Origin: Motilimonas eburnea
GTDB lineage: Bacteria; Pseudomonadota; Gammaproteobacteria; Enterobacterales; CBDFNC01
NCBI RefSeq assembly: GCF_021295345.1
Contig: NZ_JAIMJB010000009.1
Coordinates: 114,349-178,348, forward strand
Reading direction: 5' to 3'
Length of the DNA stretch: 64,000 bases
Shown: positions 54,401-62,439 of the stretch, one piece after another
Numbering within the stretch: position 1 is the first letter of the stretch
How the letters are laid out: each line of letters starts with the position of its first letter
Translations under genes and position numbers: made by a program
The notes under the pieces: generated by a model
The model's database searches: none
Seen by the model: the letters and a program-made list of their open reading frames with translations, nothing else
Told to the model about the DNA's origin: nothing

Positions 54401-54802
54401 GATATCAGCATCGTGTTGCACCAAACCCAAGGCGATGTGATGGGCACACAGAGCAACCTTGGCCCTAGCTTGTGTTTGTCGGAATTAGAATACCGTCAAG
54501 TTTTGGTCGATATCATGACCAAAGCCTTGGCATTATGGCAAGACGCGACCGGGAAGAGTAAAATCGATCTAGCGCAGCAGAGTAAAATTTGGAAGGTTTA
54601 TCTTGATCGCTCGTCGGCGCAAACTCGCACTTTAGATCGATATTTTTTGCTGCAAACCTTGCCTAAGATCCCCCGTTGGCGTGATGTACTTAGAACGGCT
54701 GCCTTTGTTAAGCAGCAATGTGCGAAACAAGCGGAGGCAGAGCGCATTACTGAATTAGAGGAATTAACCTTGAAAGTAAAAAATTACTTTGCCCAAAAAT
54801 AG
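51443..54802 (+). CDS. chiS: ChiS-type membrane hybrid sensor histidine kinase with C-terminal DNA-binding-like domain
   Basis: The product has 1119 residues: membrane span (about 14-36), periplasmic sensor (about 37-358), second span (360-382) and HAMP. The HisKA motif TSHELRTPL has His474. The HATPase has NLVNNAIKYTD and GSGLGLAIS. The receiver has Asp742-Asp743 and phospho-acceptor Asp786 in LLILDVMMPK. A PAS domain (about 888-980) and a C-terminal domain (about 1010-1119; IWKVYLDRSSAQTRTLDRYF) follow. Vibrio cholerae ChiS has about 1129 residues, His469 and Asp772, ends in a one-of-a-kind DNA-binding domain, and lies next to the CBP transporter operon. The match in order, spacing and context is strong. 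The start is TTG; no in-frame ATG exists near. Sensed ligand is inferred. Confidence 0.75.
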   Translation: MLQKIKNISFRAKLGLAFLLLSITPMAVIAIVFHASFVSNNNKQVADTLYSIALSKENTLEQHLLGLRQQALHFSNTDFVRYAMSRFYGFSYAFNLIADEPKQAADLLLSTYLQAGDFKNLPSKLGMTVGSYAHVHDRFHDGFIDYLTVSDFNDIILINLSGQVVYSTKKDGYFTENLRSGELQSSPLGQAFVALERELGNTIIAETAKPMLFHDYSFDNIKQAVVSYFIMPINNHGRYTGYIAYALPTTPLTKIMASRQGLGLTGETYVINKQGYPISALQTQESQYQILNLHQQQKPLWLDALHHSNRHNSGTLLTQNYQGIATLAAYVNLDLMGHKWVIVAEQANSEIQATSIRFRNLIILIGVISVAIIIAIVYLLSRSLTRPLESLMLATEAVTLGEWDRHLLGRGRRDEIGRLAAQFDVMQDAITDQMKVINDTNQQLEEKVAVINEQNIALRQADKIKDEFLTNTSHELRTPLTGVIGITESVLNGVAGPCSDEQAKQLNLALNGAKRLAHLVDDLLDFHKVKNNRLRVDMSCVSANVTVSGVLALSKHLIGNKPVELNADLPTDEIFVNADPIRFEQVLFNLVNNAIKYTDSGQITVSVVAQGEQVMIAVKDTGMGIAPVNQARIFDPFKQLDGSETRRQGGSGLGLAISQQLISLMKGNLSVESEEGKGSCFRFNLGRCQPLAPMLPQGVNAAYQLALSDGQQMGESNQASEPFNFTKDDELTQVGRRILVVDDEQMNLQVLKNHLSLAGYQIKLMTNGDDALAFLQQQQVDLLILDVMMPKISGFTVAQEVRKTFDNATLPILMLTAKTRVKDIMTGFHVGANDYLMKPFVKDELLARVHNLLELKQAAQFSQENKLLKQEVARRIEAENALQASQVRMTQLLENVEDAIVIINPFNQVVFFNQGAQRLLGYSQAQMIGVDVNQIMAQCELERISRGLTQQTRFELQLDFVSANGDKIRSQAFVSQVNQGKGSAMGDISIVLHQTQGDVMGTQSNLGPSLCLSELEYRQVLVDIMTKALALWQDATGKSKIDLAQQSKIWKVYLDRSSAQTRTLDRYFLLQTLPKIPRWRDVLRTAAFVKQQCAKQAEAERITELEELTLKVKNYFAQK

Positions 54803-54871
54803 TCCATGGCTGTCTGAGTGTGATTTGGGTAAACTGCACCCCTAATCGACTCGCAATAAGGTAATGAGCGC

Positions 54872-55309
54872 GTGAGTGAAGAATTTGAAGTTGAAGCCAT
54901 TGGTATTGAGGTAAACACTCAGCCAATCGAGTTATATAAAGTGTTAAAGATAGCCGATGCCGTCAGCGGCGGTGGTGAAGCCAAAATGGCCATTAGCGAA
55001 GGCTATGTGGCGGTTAATGGAGAAGTTGAAACGCGTAAACGTTGTAAGGTTTACGATGGTGATGTGATCCAGTTCAACGGTGAGTTTTATCTGGTGTTGT
55101 GCGATGTACCCGTTGCAGAGGTAGTCGTTACCCCTCAGCCTAAGCAACCCACAAAGCGCACAACGAAACAGTCTACAGACAAGGCCAATAAAGCCAGTCG
55201 ACATAATAACCCTCATCCAAAAACAAAAAACAAGGCGAAAGCCCAGTCAAAGCCAGCCACATCTCATCAGATAGACAAACAAACCGGCAGACGTGAAATT
55301 AAATTTTGA
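54872..55309 (+). CDS. S4-domain RNA-binding protein with basic tail (YbcJ-like)
   Basis: The 145-residue protein has an S4 RNA-binding fold in residues about 18-82 (ELYKVLKIADAVSGGGEAKMAISEGYVAVNG, then KRCKVYDGDVIQF), as in E. coli YbcJ. It is followed by a 60-residue Lys/Thr/Gln-rich disordered tail that YbcJ lacks. The tail could strengthen RNA or ribosome binding. The start is GTG at 54872 with ATAAGG upstream. It converges with the sugar-binding gene with three bases between stops. Confidence 0.8.
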   Translation: MSEEFEVEAIGIEVNTQPIELYKVLKIADAVSGGGEAKMAISEGYVAVNGEVETRKRCKVYDGDVIQFNGEFYLVLCDVPVAEVVVTPQPKQPTKRTTKQSTDKANKASRHNNPHPKTKNKAKAQSKPATSHQIDKQTGRREIKF

Positions 55310-55312
55310 TGC

Positions 55313-56266
55313 TTACTTAGGAACTTTTAGAAAGTGACGTATAAACGCGTTGGTTTCTGGGTCGGCCAAGCTGGCTTTATCAATTAAGCGAATAGGCACT
55401 TCGGTGGTGGGCGCAATTTGCTCACCTTTGAGTAGCATATTGGCTTGTTGCATCACTTGGTAGCCCATGGCGTAAGGGTCTTGAACCACAAGTTGAGTGA
55501 TCACATCGTCATGGAGTAAGCGATATATCCCGTCATTAATATCAAAGCCTGCCAACAAAGTATTGCCGCGCTTAAGTTTTTTGATTGCTAAAGCCGCCCC
55601 CTCGGTGGTGGCTTCATTGACCGCTAAAACCATATTGATCCGGGGATCCGCAACCAAGGCGGCATAGGTGGCATGTAGTGCGCTGCCCTTGGTTGAGCCT
55701 GCTTCAATTAACGTGAGTGAAGTGATCCCATAGTGTTTGAGTTGGTCTTGAAAGCCAACCAGCCGCTCTTCGGTAGAGGCATGCCCTGCGTCATTTTGCA
55801 CAATCAAAGCATGAACATCACCGCGAAATTGCGTGGCTATCGATTCAACTAAACGTTTGCCCGCTTGGTAGTTGTTACTGGCAATAAACCCCATCGGGTT
55901 GGCACCAATGGCTTGTGAATCAAATACTAAAACCCGTTTGCCTCGGCGTTGGTATTGCATAATAAAAGGGGTTATTAAGTGGGCGTCTATGGCAGCAACG
56001 GCCAAGACTTCAACGTTAGAATTCAGGTAATTACGTATGATGGCAATTTGGGAATTGAGATCGTTATCATTGTAAGGGCCCCGCCATATGACCGGTTGAT
56101 TAAGCTCATTGCTAGCTTTTTTTACTCCTGATTCAACAACTTGCCAAAAAGTGAGGCTCATTCCTTTAGGCACAATTAGTATTTTCGGCTGATCCATCGA
56201 CGCCGCAAACGCAGAAGCAGAAAATAATAAATAAAAACCAAATAATCTAAATAAAATTCTAACCAT
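55313..56266 (-). CDS. Periplasmic sugar-binding protein (LacI/RbsB-type), orphan
   Basis: The 317-residue product has a signal peptide ending ASAFA. The type I periplasmic binding fold is clear: LIVPKGMSLTFWQVVESGVKKA, then VLAVAAIDAHLITPFIMQY and VLAVNEATTEGAALAIKKL. Such proteins bind sugars or autoinducer-type ligands for an ABC importer or a sensor kinase. No permease or kinase gene is adjacent, apart from the ChiS-like kinase 500 bases away on the other strand. Its own partner is unknown. Confidence 0.8.
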   Translation of the reverse strand: MVRILFRLFGFYLLFSASAFAASMDQPKILIVPKGMSLTFWQVVESGVKKASNELNQPVIWRGPYNDNDLNSQIAIIRNYLNSNVEVLAVAAIDAHLITPFIMQYQRRGKRVLVFDSQAIGANPMGFIASNNYQAGKRLVESIATQFRGDVHALIVQNDAGHASTEERLVGFQDQLKHYGITSLTLIEAGSTKGSALHATYAALVADPRINMVLAVNEATTEGAALAIKKLKRGNTLLAGFDINDGIYRLLHDDVITQLVVQDPYAMGYQVMQQANMLLKGEQIAPTTEVPIRLIDKASLADPETNAFIRHFLKVPK

Positions 56267-56481
56267 AGACCCATCAGTTGGTATTGAAGGTGTAATTAAT
56301 CACGCTTATTTTAGTATAACTAACTATTTATCATATGGGGCTGATATCTGCTACTAATCATCCGCGATTGAACACTGCGTTAGTTTTATGGCTTATCAGG
56401 TAAAAGTGATCCTTAACCTTGTATTAAGCTGATTGATTTAGCGGTAAACTGATGGCGTTTGATTTAAGATTTGGAATAACT

Positions 56482-57570
56482 ATGCTCCGTATTATTTTCA
56501 TCAGTGTCTGTATCTTGGCCTTATTCAGTTGCTCTACGCCACCCATAGAGCCCCCCATAGAGCCCCCTGCCCCCACCTTTGGTAAACAGCCTTCAGAACA
56601 AACCTTTACTCAGGTTTTGACTCCTGTGCCTCAAGTTCAAAGTGATAAACCAAGGGATTACAGTTTGTTTACCTTGCAAGCCGCGCAGGTTAAAAGTCGT
56701 TCCCCCAATTTAGTAAAACAACATAATGGGCTTTATCAGCGGGTGGAGCAGTGGTCTGAACAAAATGGCGACCCTGCAGATTTAAGTCAATATGGCATCA
56801 GTGCCATGCAAATGGGCGGGGCAGACGGTCAAGGTAACGTCTTATTCACGGGTTACTTTTCGCCGGTTATGAAGATAAAACACCAAGCTGATGCATTGTA
56901 TAAATATCCCCTCTATGGGATGCCAAAGTGTTCAGGTAAATGCCCTAGTCGTGCTGAAATTTATGCCGGCGCGCTTGATCATCAAGGCCTCGAGATAGGT
57001 TACAGTAAGTCATTGCTTGATAACTTTATGCTAGAAGTACAAGGCAGTGGTTTTGTTTACTTTGAAGACGGTGGCGACAAGCAATATTTTGCCTATGCTG
57101 GCAAAAATGGCCATGCTTACACCAGTATCGGCAAGGTATTGATTGAACAAGGCGAGGTACCTCGTGAGAAAATGTCGCTGGAAGCCATTAAACAATGGGC
57201 ACAGCAGCAAGACGAAGCCAAGCTACAAGCCTTATTGGAACAAAACGCCTCGTTTGTATTCTTTAAAGCCAATGAACAACTTGATGTGATTGGTTCGGCA
57301 GGGATCCCCTTGATTGGTGGCGCGGCGGTGGCTGGCGACCGTAAACACTTGCCAATGGGCAGTGTGATTTTAGCTGAAGTGCCACAACTAGATGCCAATG
57401 GCGATTGGACCGGACATCATGTCTTGAAACTACTTATGGTGTTAGATACAGGTGGGGCAGTAAAAGGAAGCCATTTGGATTTGTATCATGGCCTAGGCAT
57501 ACAAGCGGGACGTAATGCTGGCTACTACAAACACTTTGGTCGGGTGTGGCTGCTAAGCTATACCCCGTAA
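56482..57570 (+). CDS. mltA: Membrane-bound lytic murein transglycosylase A
   Basis: The product has 362 residues. The lipoprotein signal ends LFSC, with lipid on Cys17, followed by a proline-rich linker made by a 12-base repeat (PPIEPPIEPPAP). The MltA core follows (GYFSPVMKIK, MLEVQGSGFVYF) and the C-terminal 3D domain contains VLDTGGAVKGSHLDLYHG with its catalytic Asp residues. It cuts glycan strands to 1,6-anhydro products at the outer membrane. The start at 56482 is preferred over 56452 because GGAATAACT lies before it and it gives a clean lipoprotein signal. Confidence 0.94.
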   Translation: MLRIIFISVCILALFSCSTPPIEPPIEPPAPTFGKQPSEQTFTQVLTPVPQVQSDKPRDYSLFTLQAAQVKSRSPNLVKQHNGLYQRVEQWSEQNGDPADLSQYGISAMQMGGADGQGNVLFTGYFSPVMKIKHQADALYKYPLYGMPKCSGKCPSRAEIYAGALDHQGLEIGYSKSLLDNFMLEVQGSGFVYFEDGGDKQYFAYAGKNGHAYTSIGKVLIEQGEVPREKMSLEAIKQWAQQQDEAKLQALLEQNASFVFFKANEQLDVIGSAGIPLIGGAAVAGDRKHLPMGSVILAEVPQLDANGDWTGHHVLKLLMVLDTGGAVKGSHLDLYHGLGIQAGRNAGYYKHFGRVWLLSYTP

Positions 57571-57626
57571 CAACCGCTTTCTAAGTTACTCGCGCAACAA
57601 GTGTTAAGTTTGCTGCGCGAAGTTGA

Positions 57627-59027
57627 TTATAGTTGTTCGGCTTGAGACAGGGCCTTAGTCGTGGCAACCAGTTTGGCCGATTGGCGATAGTTATAAGCTA
57701 GGCGAATGCTAAGCAAGATCGCCGCTGAGGTTAAGCCAGCAATAAACCCAATCCAATAACCTTGTGCGCCTAATGTGGGTAACGAGATGGGCCCTAAGGT
57801 TAAGCCGCTTGCTAAGCTGTAACCCAAAGGTAAACCTATCAGCCAAAATGATACTAAGGTGATATAAAATATCACTTGGGTGTCTTTGTAGCCGCGTAAT
57901 ATACCGGCAATGATAACTTGTATCGTGTCTGAGAACTGATAGACACATGCTAACACCAACAAGCTAATGGCCAGCTCAATGACGGCCACTTCGTCGGTAT
58001 AGAAACCGGCAATTTGTTGGCGAAATACGTAACTGAATGTGGCGGTGACCACCGCGATGGCCAGGCCAAACAGGATAGCGGTATTGGCCGCGGTTTTCGC
58101 TTGCTCGGGCTTGCGTTCACCCAAACTATGGCCGACACGAATACTGGCTGCGATACCAATGCTTAACGGGATCATAAACACCATCGACGAGTAGTTAATC
58201 GCGATTTGGTGGCTAGAAACAACTAATGAGCCCATAGGTGCGAGTAACAGAGCCACCACGGTAAATAAAGTGACTTCAAAAAATGTTGCCGCAGCCACAG
58301 GAAAGCCAAGCTTAAATAATCGCTTCATTTGTTTCACATTGGGCTTAATCAAGCGGCGAAACGGATGCAAGGGTTTAAATTCAGCGTCTAATAACACATA
58401 AGCCAGCATGGCCAGACCCATGGCAAGATATACCAAGGCCGTGGCCACACCGCAACCAATGCCGCCCAACGCCGGCATGCCAAATTTACCAAATATAAAT
58501 ATGTAGTTAGCAGGAATGTTAACAGCCAAGCCAACGAAACCGATTATCATTGACGGTACGGTGCGAGACAGGCCATCACACAAACTGCGCAGGACTAAAT
58601 ACAGGGCAAAGGGCGGGATCCCCCAAATGACCGCATGTAAATAACCTTTGGTAAGGCGGGCTAATTCAGGCTCAACATCCATCCAGAACAGCACCCAAGG
58701 GGAATAGTACAAGGCGAGCATAAGCAGGGCACTGAGTATCAGCGCCAGCCACAAGGCTTGCATTAACGAGAACGGGATTTGCTTGCGCTTTTTACCCCCA
58801 TTTAGATGGGAAACAATGGGCGTGACCGCCATGATCAAACCTTGAAGCAGCAAAATAGCTGGGATCCAAAAGCTTGACGCGACCGCCACGGCCGCCATAT
58901 CGGTGGCACTGACTTTACCCGCCATAACAGTGTCGATAAAGCCCATGGTTGTCATTGCGATTTGTGCAATTAAAATAGGCCAACTGAGTTTAATTAAATG
59001 AGATAATTCCTGCTTGTACGAGCTCAA
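57627..59027 (-). CDS. MATE-family multidrug/Na+ antiporter (NorM/MdtK-like)
   Basis: The 466-residue protein has 12 predicted membrane spans in two homologous halves, with MATE motifs MGFIDTVMAGKVSATDMAAVAVASSFW near the start and SLGIAASIRVGHSLGE in the second half. It exports cationic drugs or metabolites against Na+ or H+. The open frame reaches back over the ribE start, but GGAGACACC before a TTG (59025-59027; LSSYKQEL) gives a better start and the expected length. The divergent placement to ribE matches E. coli mdtK-ribE. Only 27 bases separate the two starts. Confidence 0.9.
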   Translation of the reverse strand: MSSYKQELSHLIKLSWPILIAQIAMTTMGFIDTVMAGKVSATDMAAVAVASSFWIPAILLLQGLIMAVTPIVSHLNGGKKRKQIPFSLMQALWLALILSALLMLALYYSPWVLFWMDVEPELARLTKGYLHAVIWGIPPFALYLVLRSLCDGLSRTVPSMIIGFVGLAVNIPANYIFIFGKFGMPALGGIGCGVATALVYLAMGLAMLAYVLLDAEFKPLHPFRRLIKPNVKQMKRLFKLGFPVAAATFFEVTLFTVVALLLAPMGSLVVSSHQIAINYSSMVFMIPLSIGIAASIRVGHSLGERKPEQAKTAANTAILFGLAIAVVTATFSYVFRQQIAGFYTDEVAVIELAISLLVLACVYQFSDTIQVIIAGILRGYKDTQVIFYITLVSFWLIGLPLGYSLASGLTLGPISLPTLGAQGYWIGFIAGLTSAAILLSIRLAYNYRQSAKLVATTKALSQAEQL

Positions 59028-59054
59028 GGTGTCTCCAACTACTAAGGGGTATTC

Positions 59055-59666
59055 ATGTTTACTGGAATTGTGATGGCGAAAGCACCCATTACCGAGATCC
59101 AAACTAAACCGGGTCTCAATACGCTGGTGGTATCATTACCAGCGCGATTGAGCCAAGGCATTGCAATCGGTGCAAGTATCGCGTTAAACGGAACCTGTTT
59201 AACTGTGGTAAAGCAGCAAGATAATAATGTGTATTTCGATGTAATGGAAGAAACATTAAGGCTAACCAACCTAGCGCAGTTAAAAGTAGGGGACTGGGTG
59301 AATGTCGAGCGCGCGGCAACCTTTGGCGCCGAAATCGGCGGCCACTTATTATCGGGCCATATTCATACTCAGGTCACCTTGGTTGAGCGAAAGCAAAGCG
59401 CCAACAACACAGCCCTACGCTTTGAGTTTGACAGCCAGTGGCGCAAGTACATCTTGTCTAAGGGCTATATTGCCATTGACGGTATTAGCTTAACCTTAGG
59501 TGAAGTGACTGAGCAGGACTTTTGGGTGCATTTGATCCCAGAAACCTTGCGTGTCACCACCTTAAGCGACAAAGCCATTGGCGATAAACTCAACATCGAG
59601 ATTGATAGTCAAACCCAAGCCGTAGTGGACACAGTAGAGCGGGTTTTGGCGCAGCGCCAAGCTTAA
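59055..59666 (+). CDS. ribE: Riboflavin synthase alpha chain
   Basis: The 203-residue protein is made of two lumazine-binding repeats (about 1-87 and 98-185), with MFTGIV at the start and GASIALNGTCLTV / GYIAIDGISLTLG as the paired ligand loops. It dismutates two 6,7-dimethyl-8-ribityllumazine molecules into riboflavin and a pyrimidinedione. No FMN riboswitch fits in the 27-base upstream gap. A strong terminator follows. Confidence 0.96.
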   Translation: MFTGIVMAKAPITEIQTKPGLNTLVVSLPARLSQGIAIGASIALNGTCLTVVKQQDNNVYFDVMEETLRLTNLAQLKVGDWVNVERAATFGAEIGGHLLSGHIHTQVTLVERKQSANNTALRFEFDSQWRKYILSKGYIAIDGISLTLGEVTEQDFWVHLIPETLRVTTLSDKAIGDKLNIEIDSQTQAVVDTVERVLAQRQA

Positions 59667-59671
59667 AAAAA

Positions 59672-59702
59672 GGCGTTGCTGTTTGATGAGCAACGCCGTT
59701 TT
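59672..59702 (+). terminator. Intrinsic terminator of ribE
   Basis: GGCGTTGCT (59672-59680) pairs perfectly with AGCAACGCC (59689-59697) across an 8-base loop. An A-run lies before and GTTTT after, so it also serves the converging DUF368 gene. Confidence 0.9.
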
Positions 59703-59725
59703 AACATGAAACTTAGCCAGTCGGC

Positions 59726-60664
59726 CTATGCTTTTTGTTCAGAGAGCTTTTCAATGGTTAAGATCAGGCCAAGACCCGTTAACATTAATACCACACACAA
59801 CCAAGTTTGTGGGTCTTGCCCTGTCAGTACGGCAAAATCATTTGGCAGAATATTGCTGGTAGTGAGTGGTTTTTCAATGCCTTTAGAGCTTAAGTAAGTA
59901 CTGGTTACTTGCTTCCATGGCCACAGCACATTCAAAGAGCCAATTAAAAAACCCGCCAGTAGGGCAAAGGTCGCTTCATGAAAACGCGCTAATAGCCAAG
60001 ACAAAAAGCGTGAAAATGACATAAGGCCAATCACACAGCCAATCATAAATAAGCCCAATAAGATAAAGTCGCGATCATTGACCGCCGTTAACACGTGACC
60101 ATACATGCCCATTAACAGCAAAATAAAACTGCCGGAGATCCCAGGTAAGATCATGGCGCAAATAGCGATGGCGCCGGAGACCAAGAAAAACCAAGGGGCA
60201 GGGTCGACTGAGCTTGGACTAATGCTCGTGATAACAAAAGCGATCACTGTGCCTGCGAGCAAACTGGTTATATTGACTGCCCCCCAATGATCAATTTGCT
60301 TAGCGATATGGATAACCGACGCGATAATCAAACCAAAGAAAAATGACCAAACCAGCAAAGGGTGATTGGCCAGTAGATAAGTGATGATCTTGGCAAGAGA
60401 GGCAATGCTGATCAGCAAGCCTGAAAACAATACCGCCAAGAAGGTGCCGTCGATGTGTTGCCAGCAGGCTTTAATACCCTGTTTGGTTAATACTTGTAGT
60501 GCGGTTAAGTTAACGCTTTTAATGGCATTTAATAAACGCTCATAAATCCCCGTCACAAAAGCGATGGTACCGCCTGACACTCCGGGCACCACATCAGCAG
60601 CGCCCATCCCAGCGCCTTTTAAAAAGAGTAAAAACCAATCACGGCTTGAATACTTGTTCGACAT
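59726..60664 (-). CDS. DUF368 membrane protein (PopT-like undecaprenyl-phosphate translocase)
   Basis: The 312-residue protein has about eight to ten membrane spans. The DUF368 hallmark is GMGAADVVPGVSGGTIAFVTGIYE at the start, repeated in part as ICAMILPGISGSFILLLMGMYGHV. Members of this family, including Vibrio cholerae PopT, were shown to recycle the lipid carrier undecaprenyl phosphate across the membrane. The start MSNKYSSRDWF is used; AAGGAG lies about 13 bases upstream, rather far. It is divergent from glk. Confidence 0.88.
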   Translation of the reverse strand: MSNKYSSRDWFLLFLKGAGMGAADVVPGVSGGTIAFVTGIYERLLNAIKSVNLTALQVLTKQGIKACWQHIDGTFLAVLFSGLLISIASLAKIITYLLANHPLLVWSFFFGLIIASVIHIAKQIDHWGAVNITSLLAGTVIAFVITSISPSSVDPAPWFFLVSGAIAICAMILPGISGSFILLLMGMYGHVLTAVNDRDFILLGLFMIGCVIGLMSFSRFLSWLLARFHEATFALLAGFLIGSLNVLWPWKQVTSTYLSSKGIEKPLTTSNILPNDFAVLTGQDPQTWLCVVLMLTGLGLILTIEKLSEQKA

Positions 60665-60914
60665 AAGTTGGAGCACTCCTTGTTTGCACGCTGTCCAAAT
60701 AATATACAATCAAACCAACTGCATAGCGCCTAAACAAGGCCGCAAGACAATTGAAAATGGCGCTAGTTTACACGTTTTATGCAGCATAAACCTCAGTAAA
60801 TGTGAGCGCCTTGGAAAAAAATGCGCAGTTAGCCTAGTCCAGATCATTTCAGCGGTTGTCATTGCCCGTAAAATAACAAACAATGTCGAAAAAATTGAAT
60901 CATCTGGAGTAATC

Positions 60915-61877
60915 ATGAACACGCATTCCGTTGTCGCCGATGTCGGTGGAACCAATATCCGTCTTGCCACGGTTGATAAGCAAACCGGTGAGCTTGGCCA
61001 AATCAAAAAGTACCTATGTGCTGACTTTGCTACCATCGCCGATGTGGTTAAGTTGTACTTTGCCGAGCTAGATGGCCTAGTAAAAGAGCTGTGTATTGCC
61101 ATTGCGTGTCCGGTTGATGATGACTTGATTGAGATGACCAACCACACTTGGTCATTTTCCCAATCCGTGTTAAAAGCCGCGCTGAGTTTAGATAAGCTTT
61201 ATGTGATCAACGATTACACCGCCATTTCACTTGCCGTGCCATTTTTAGCTGATGATGAAAAAGTACAAATCGGTGGCGGCACGGTTAAAGATAAAAAAGC
61301 CATTGGCATCTGTGGTCCAGGTACCGGATTAGGCGTGGGTCATTTGATCAACATTAACGATAAATGGATAAGCCTAGACGGCGAGGGCGGCCATACCTCT
61401 TTTGCCCCTGTTGCTGAAGATGCCCGTCAAGTTTTGGCGGTATTAGCCGAAGAAATGGGCCATGTTAGCGCCGAGCGTTTGTTATCGGGCCAAGGCCTAG
61501 AAAACATCTACCGCGCCCTGTGTAAACTCGAAGGCCAAGACCCAGCATTAGCCACTGCGGCCGATGTAAGCCGCGCCGGCCTTGCCAACGATTGCCCGAT
61601 AGCCGCGCGTACCTTAGTGGTATTTTGCCAAGGCTTAGGCACCTTTGCCGGTAACCTAGCATTAAACCTGGCCTGTGAAGGCGGCGTGTATATCGCCGGC
61701 GGTATCGTACCGCGCTTTATCGATTATTTTAAAACCTCTGAATTTAGAGCTTGTTTTGAATACAAGGGCCGCTTTAGCGAATACAACGCCGGCATCGCCA
61801 CCTTTGTGGTACTGCACCCCGATCCTGGCCTATTTGGCGCAGGGGTGTACCTACGCCAAGAGCTGAAATTGATTTAG
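60915..61877 (+). CDS. glk: Glucokinase
   Basis: The 320-residue cytoplasmic enzyme phosphorylates glucose with ATP. The bacterial Glk fold has DVGGTNIRLA (phosphate-binding loop, residues 9-18), the catalytic base region VINDYTAISLAVPFL and GPGTGLGVGH, and the HxxE-like GEGGHTSFAP. The long open frame extends 117 codons upstream, but TGGAG before ATG 60915 and the conserved N-terminus fix the start. The gene is single. Confidence 0.96.
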   Translation: MNTHSVVADVGGTNIRLATVDKQTGELGQIKKYLCADFATIADVVKLYFAELDGLVKELCIAIACPVDDDLIEMTNHTWSFSQSVLKAALSLDKLYVINDYTAISLAVPFLADDEKVQIGGGTVKDKKAIGICGPGTGLGVGHLININDKWISLDGEGGHTSFAPVAEDARQVLAVLAEEMGHVSAERLLSGQGLENIYRALCKLEGQDPALATAADVSRAGLANDCPIAARTLVVFCQGLGTFAGNLALNLACEGGVYIAGGIVPRFIDYFKTSEFRACFEYKGRFSEYNAGIATFVVLHPDPGLFGAGVYLRQELKLI

Positions 61878-61930
61878 ATTAACCACTTGCTGGGTTTTTA
61901 AGCAAACAGTAGTTAAATGCACTTTAACAG

Positions 61931-61959
61931 TTGACGGATGAAAACGATTTCCTTATCCT
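61931..61959 (+). promoter_or_regulatory. Probable tRNA-Ser promoter
   Basis: TTGACG (61931-61936) and TATCCT (61954-61959) are separated by 17 bases, followed by a GC-rich discriminator. Transcription would start about 75 bases before the tRNA. Confidence 0.5.
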
Positions 61960-62039
61960 TGCCGCCACTGTTTGAGGCAGCCTATCGCGCCAAGTAGTAA
62001 AGCGATAACAAGCTAACACCCAGCAGCACAATCTAATTA

Positions 62040-62127
62040 GGTGAGGTGTCCGAGTGGCCGAAGGAGCACGCCTGGAAAGTGTGTATACGGAAACGTATCG
62101 AGGGTTCGAATCCCTCCCTCACCGCCA
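62040..62127 (+). tRNA. tRNA-Ser (anticodon GGA)
   Basis: The acceptor stem GGTGAGG (62040-62046) pairs with CCTCACC (62117-62123). Discriminator G and encoded CCA follow. The anticodon GGA (62074-62076) reads UCC/UCU. The long variable arm (GTGTATACGGAAACGTATCGA region) identifies a class II serine tRNA, and GGTTCGAATCC is the T loop. The 3' end is a typical integration target: an integrase gene follows on the same strand. Confidence 0.97.
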
Positions 62128-62241
62128 CATTCAAGTTTAAAGACGTCTCAGGACGTCTTTTTTCTTATCTTAAGTTTATCAAAATCAATCAGTTACTATC
62201 TTGTAGCGTTCCATAATGTTCCACAAAAGCGTTTGTTTTTC

Positions 62242-62426
62242 GTAATACTTAAAGTAATACCCAGGTTTGCTATCTGATGCTAGTATTACTTTAGAGCACT
62301 AATTCAGGTATTACTTTGTTGTCAATTTCTCCATCATCATGAGCTATAACTTCATTTTATTTAGATAGTTATCAGCCATAAGTAATACCTTGATTTTTCG
62401 GCTATCCAGCTTTGAGCAGGTATTAC
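62242..62426. promoter_or_regulatory. Six GTAATAC/GTATTAC repeats, probable integrase arm-type sites
   Basis: The 7-mer occurs at 62242, 62254 and 62382 on the plus strand and, reversed, at 62283, 62308 and 62420. Four copies fit AAGTAATACC. They fill the 310 bases between the tRNA 3' end and the integrase gene, and the last lies 14 bases before its ATG. Tyrosine integrases of this type bind short arm repeats flanking the core site, and such sites often also repress int transcription. Confidence 0.65.
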
Positions 62427-62439
62427 TTGAGGGATCAAA

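Noticed and set aside
59028..59054. FMN riboswitch upstream of ribE
   Set aside because: Only 27 bases separate the divergent starts, too short for the aptamer, and none of its conserved blocks is present.
60564..60914. N-terminal extension of glucokinase
   Set aside because: Conserved glucokinase begins at MNTHSVVADVGGTN. The extra codons overlap the divergent DUF368 gene and its control region.
62041..62277. 78-codon plus-strand gene
   Set aside because: It reads through the tRNA-Ser gene and the first integrase arm sites.
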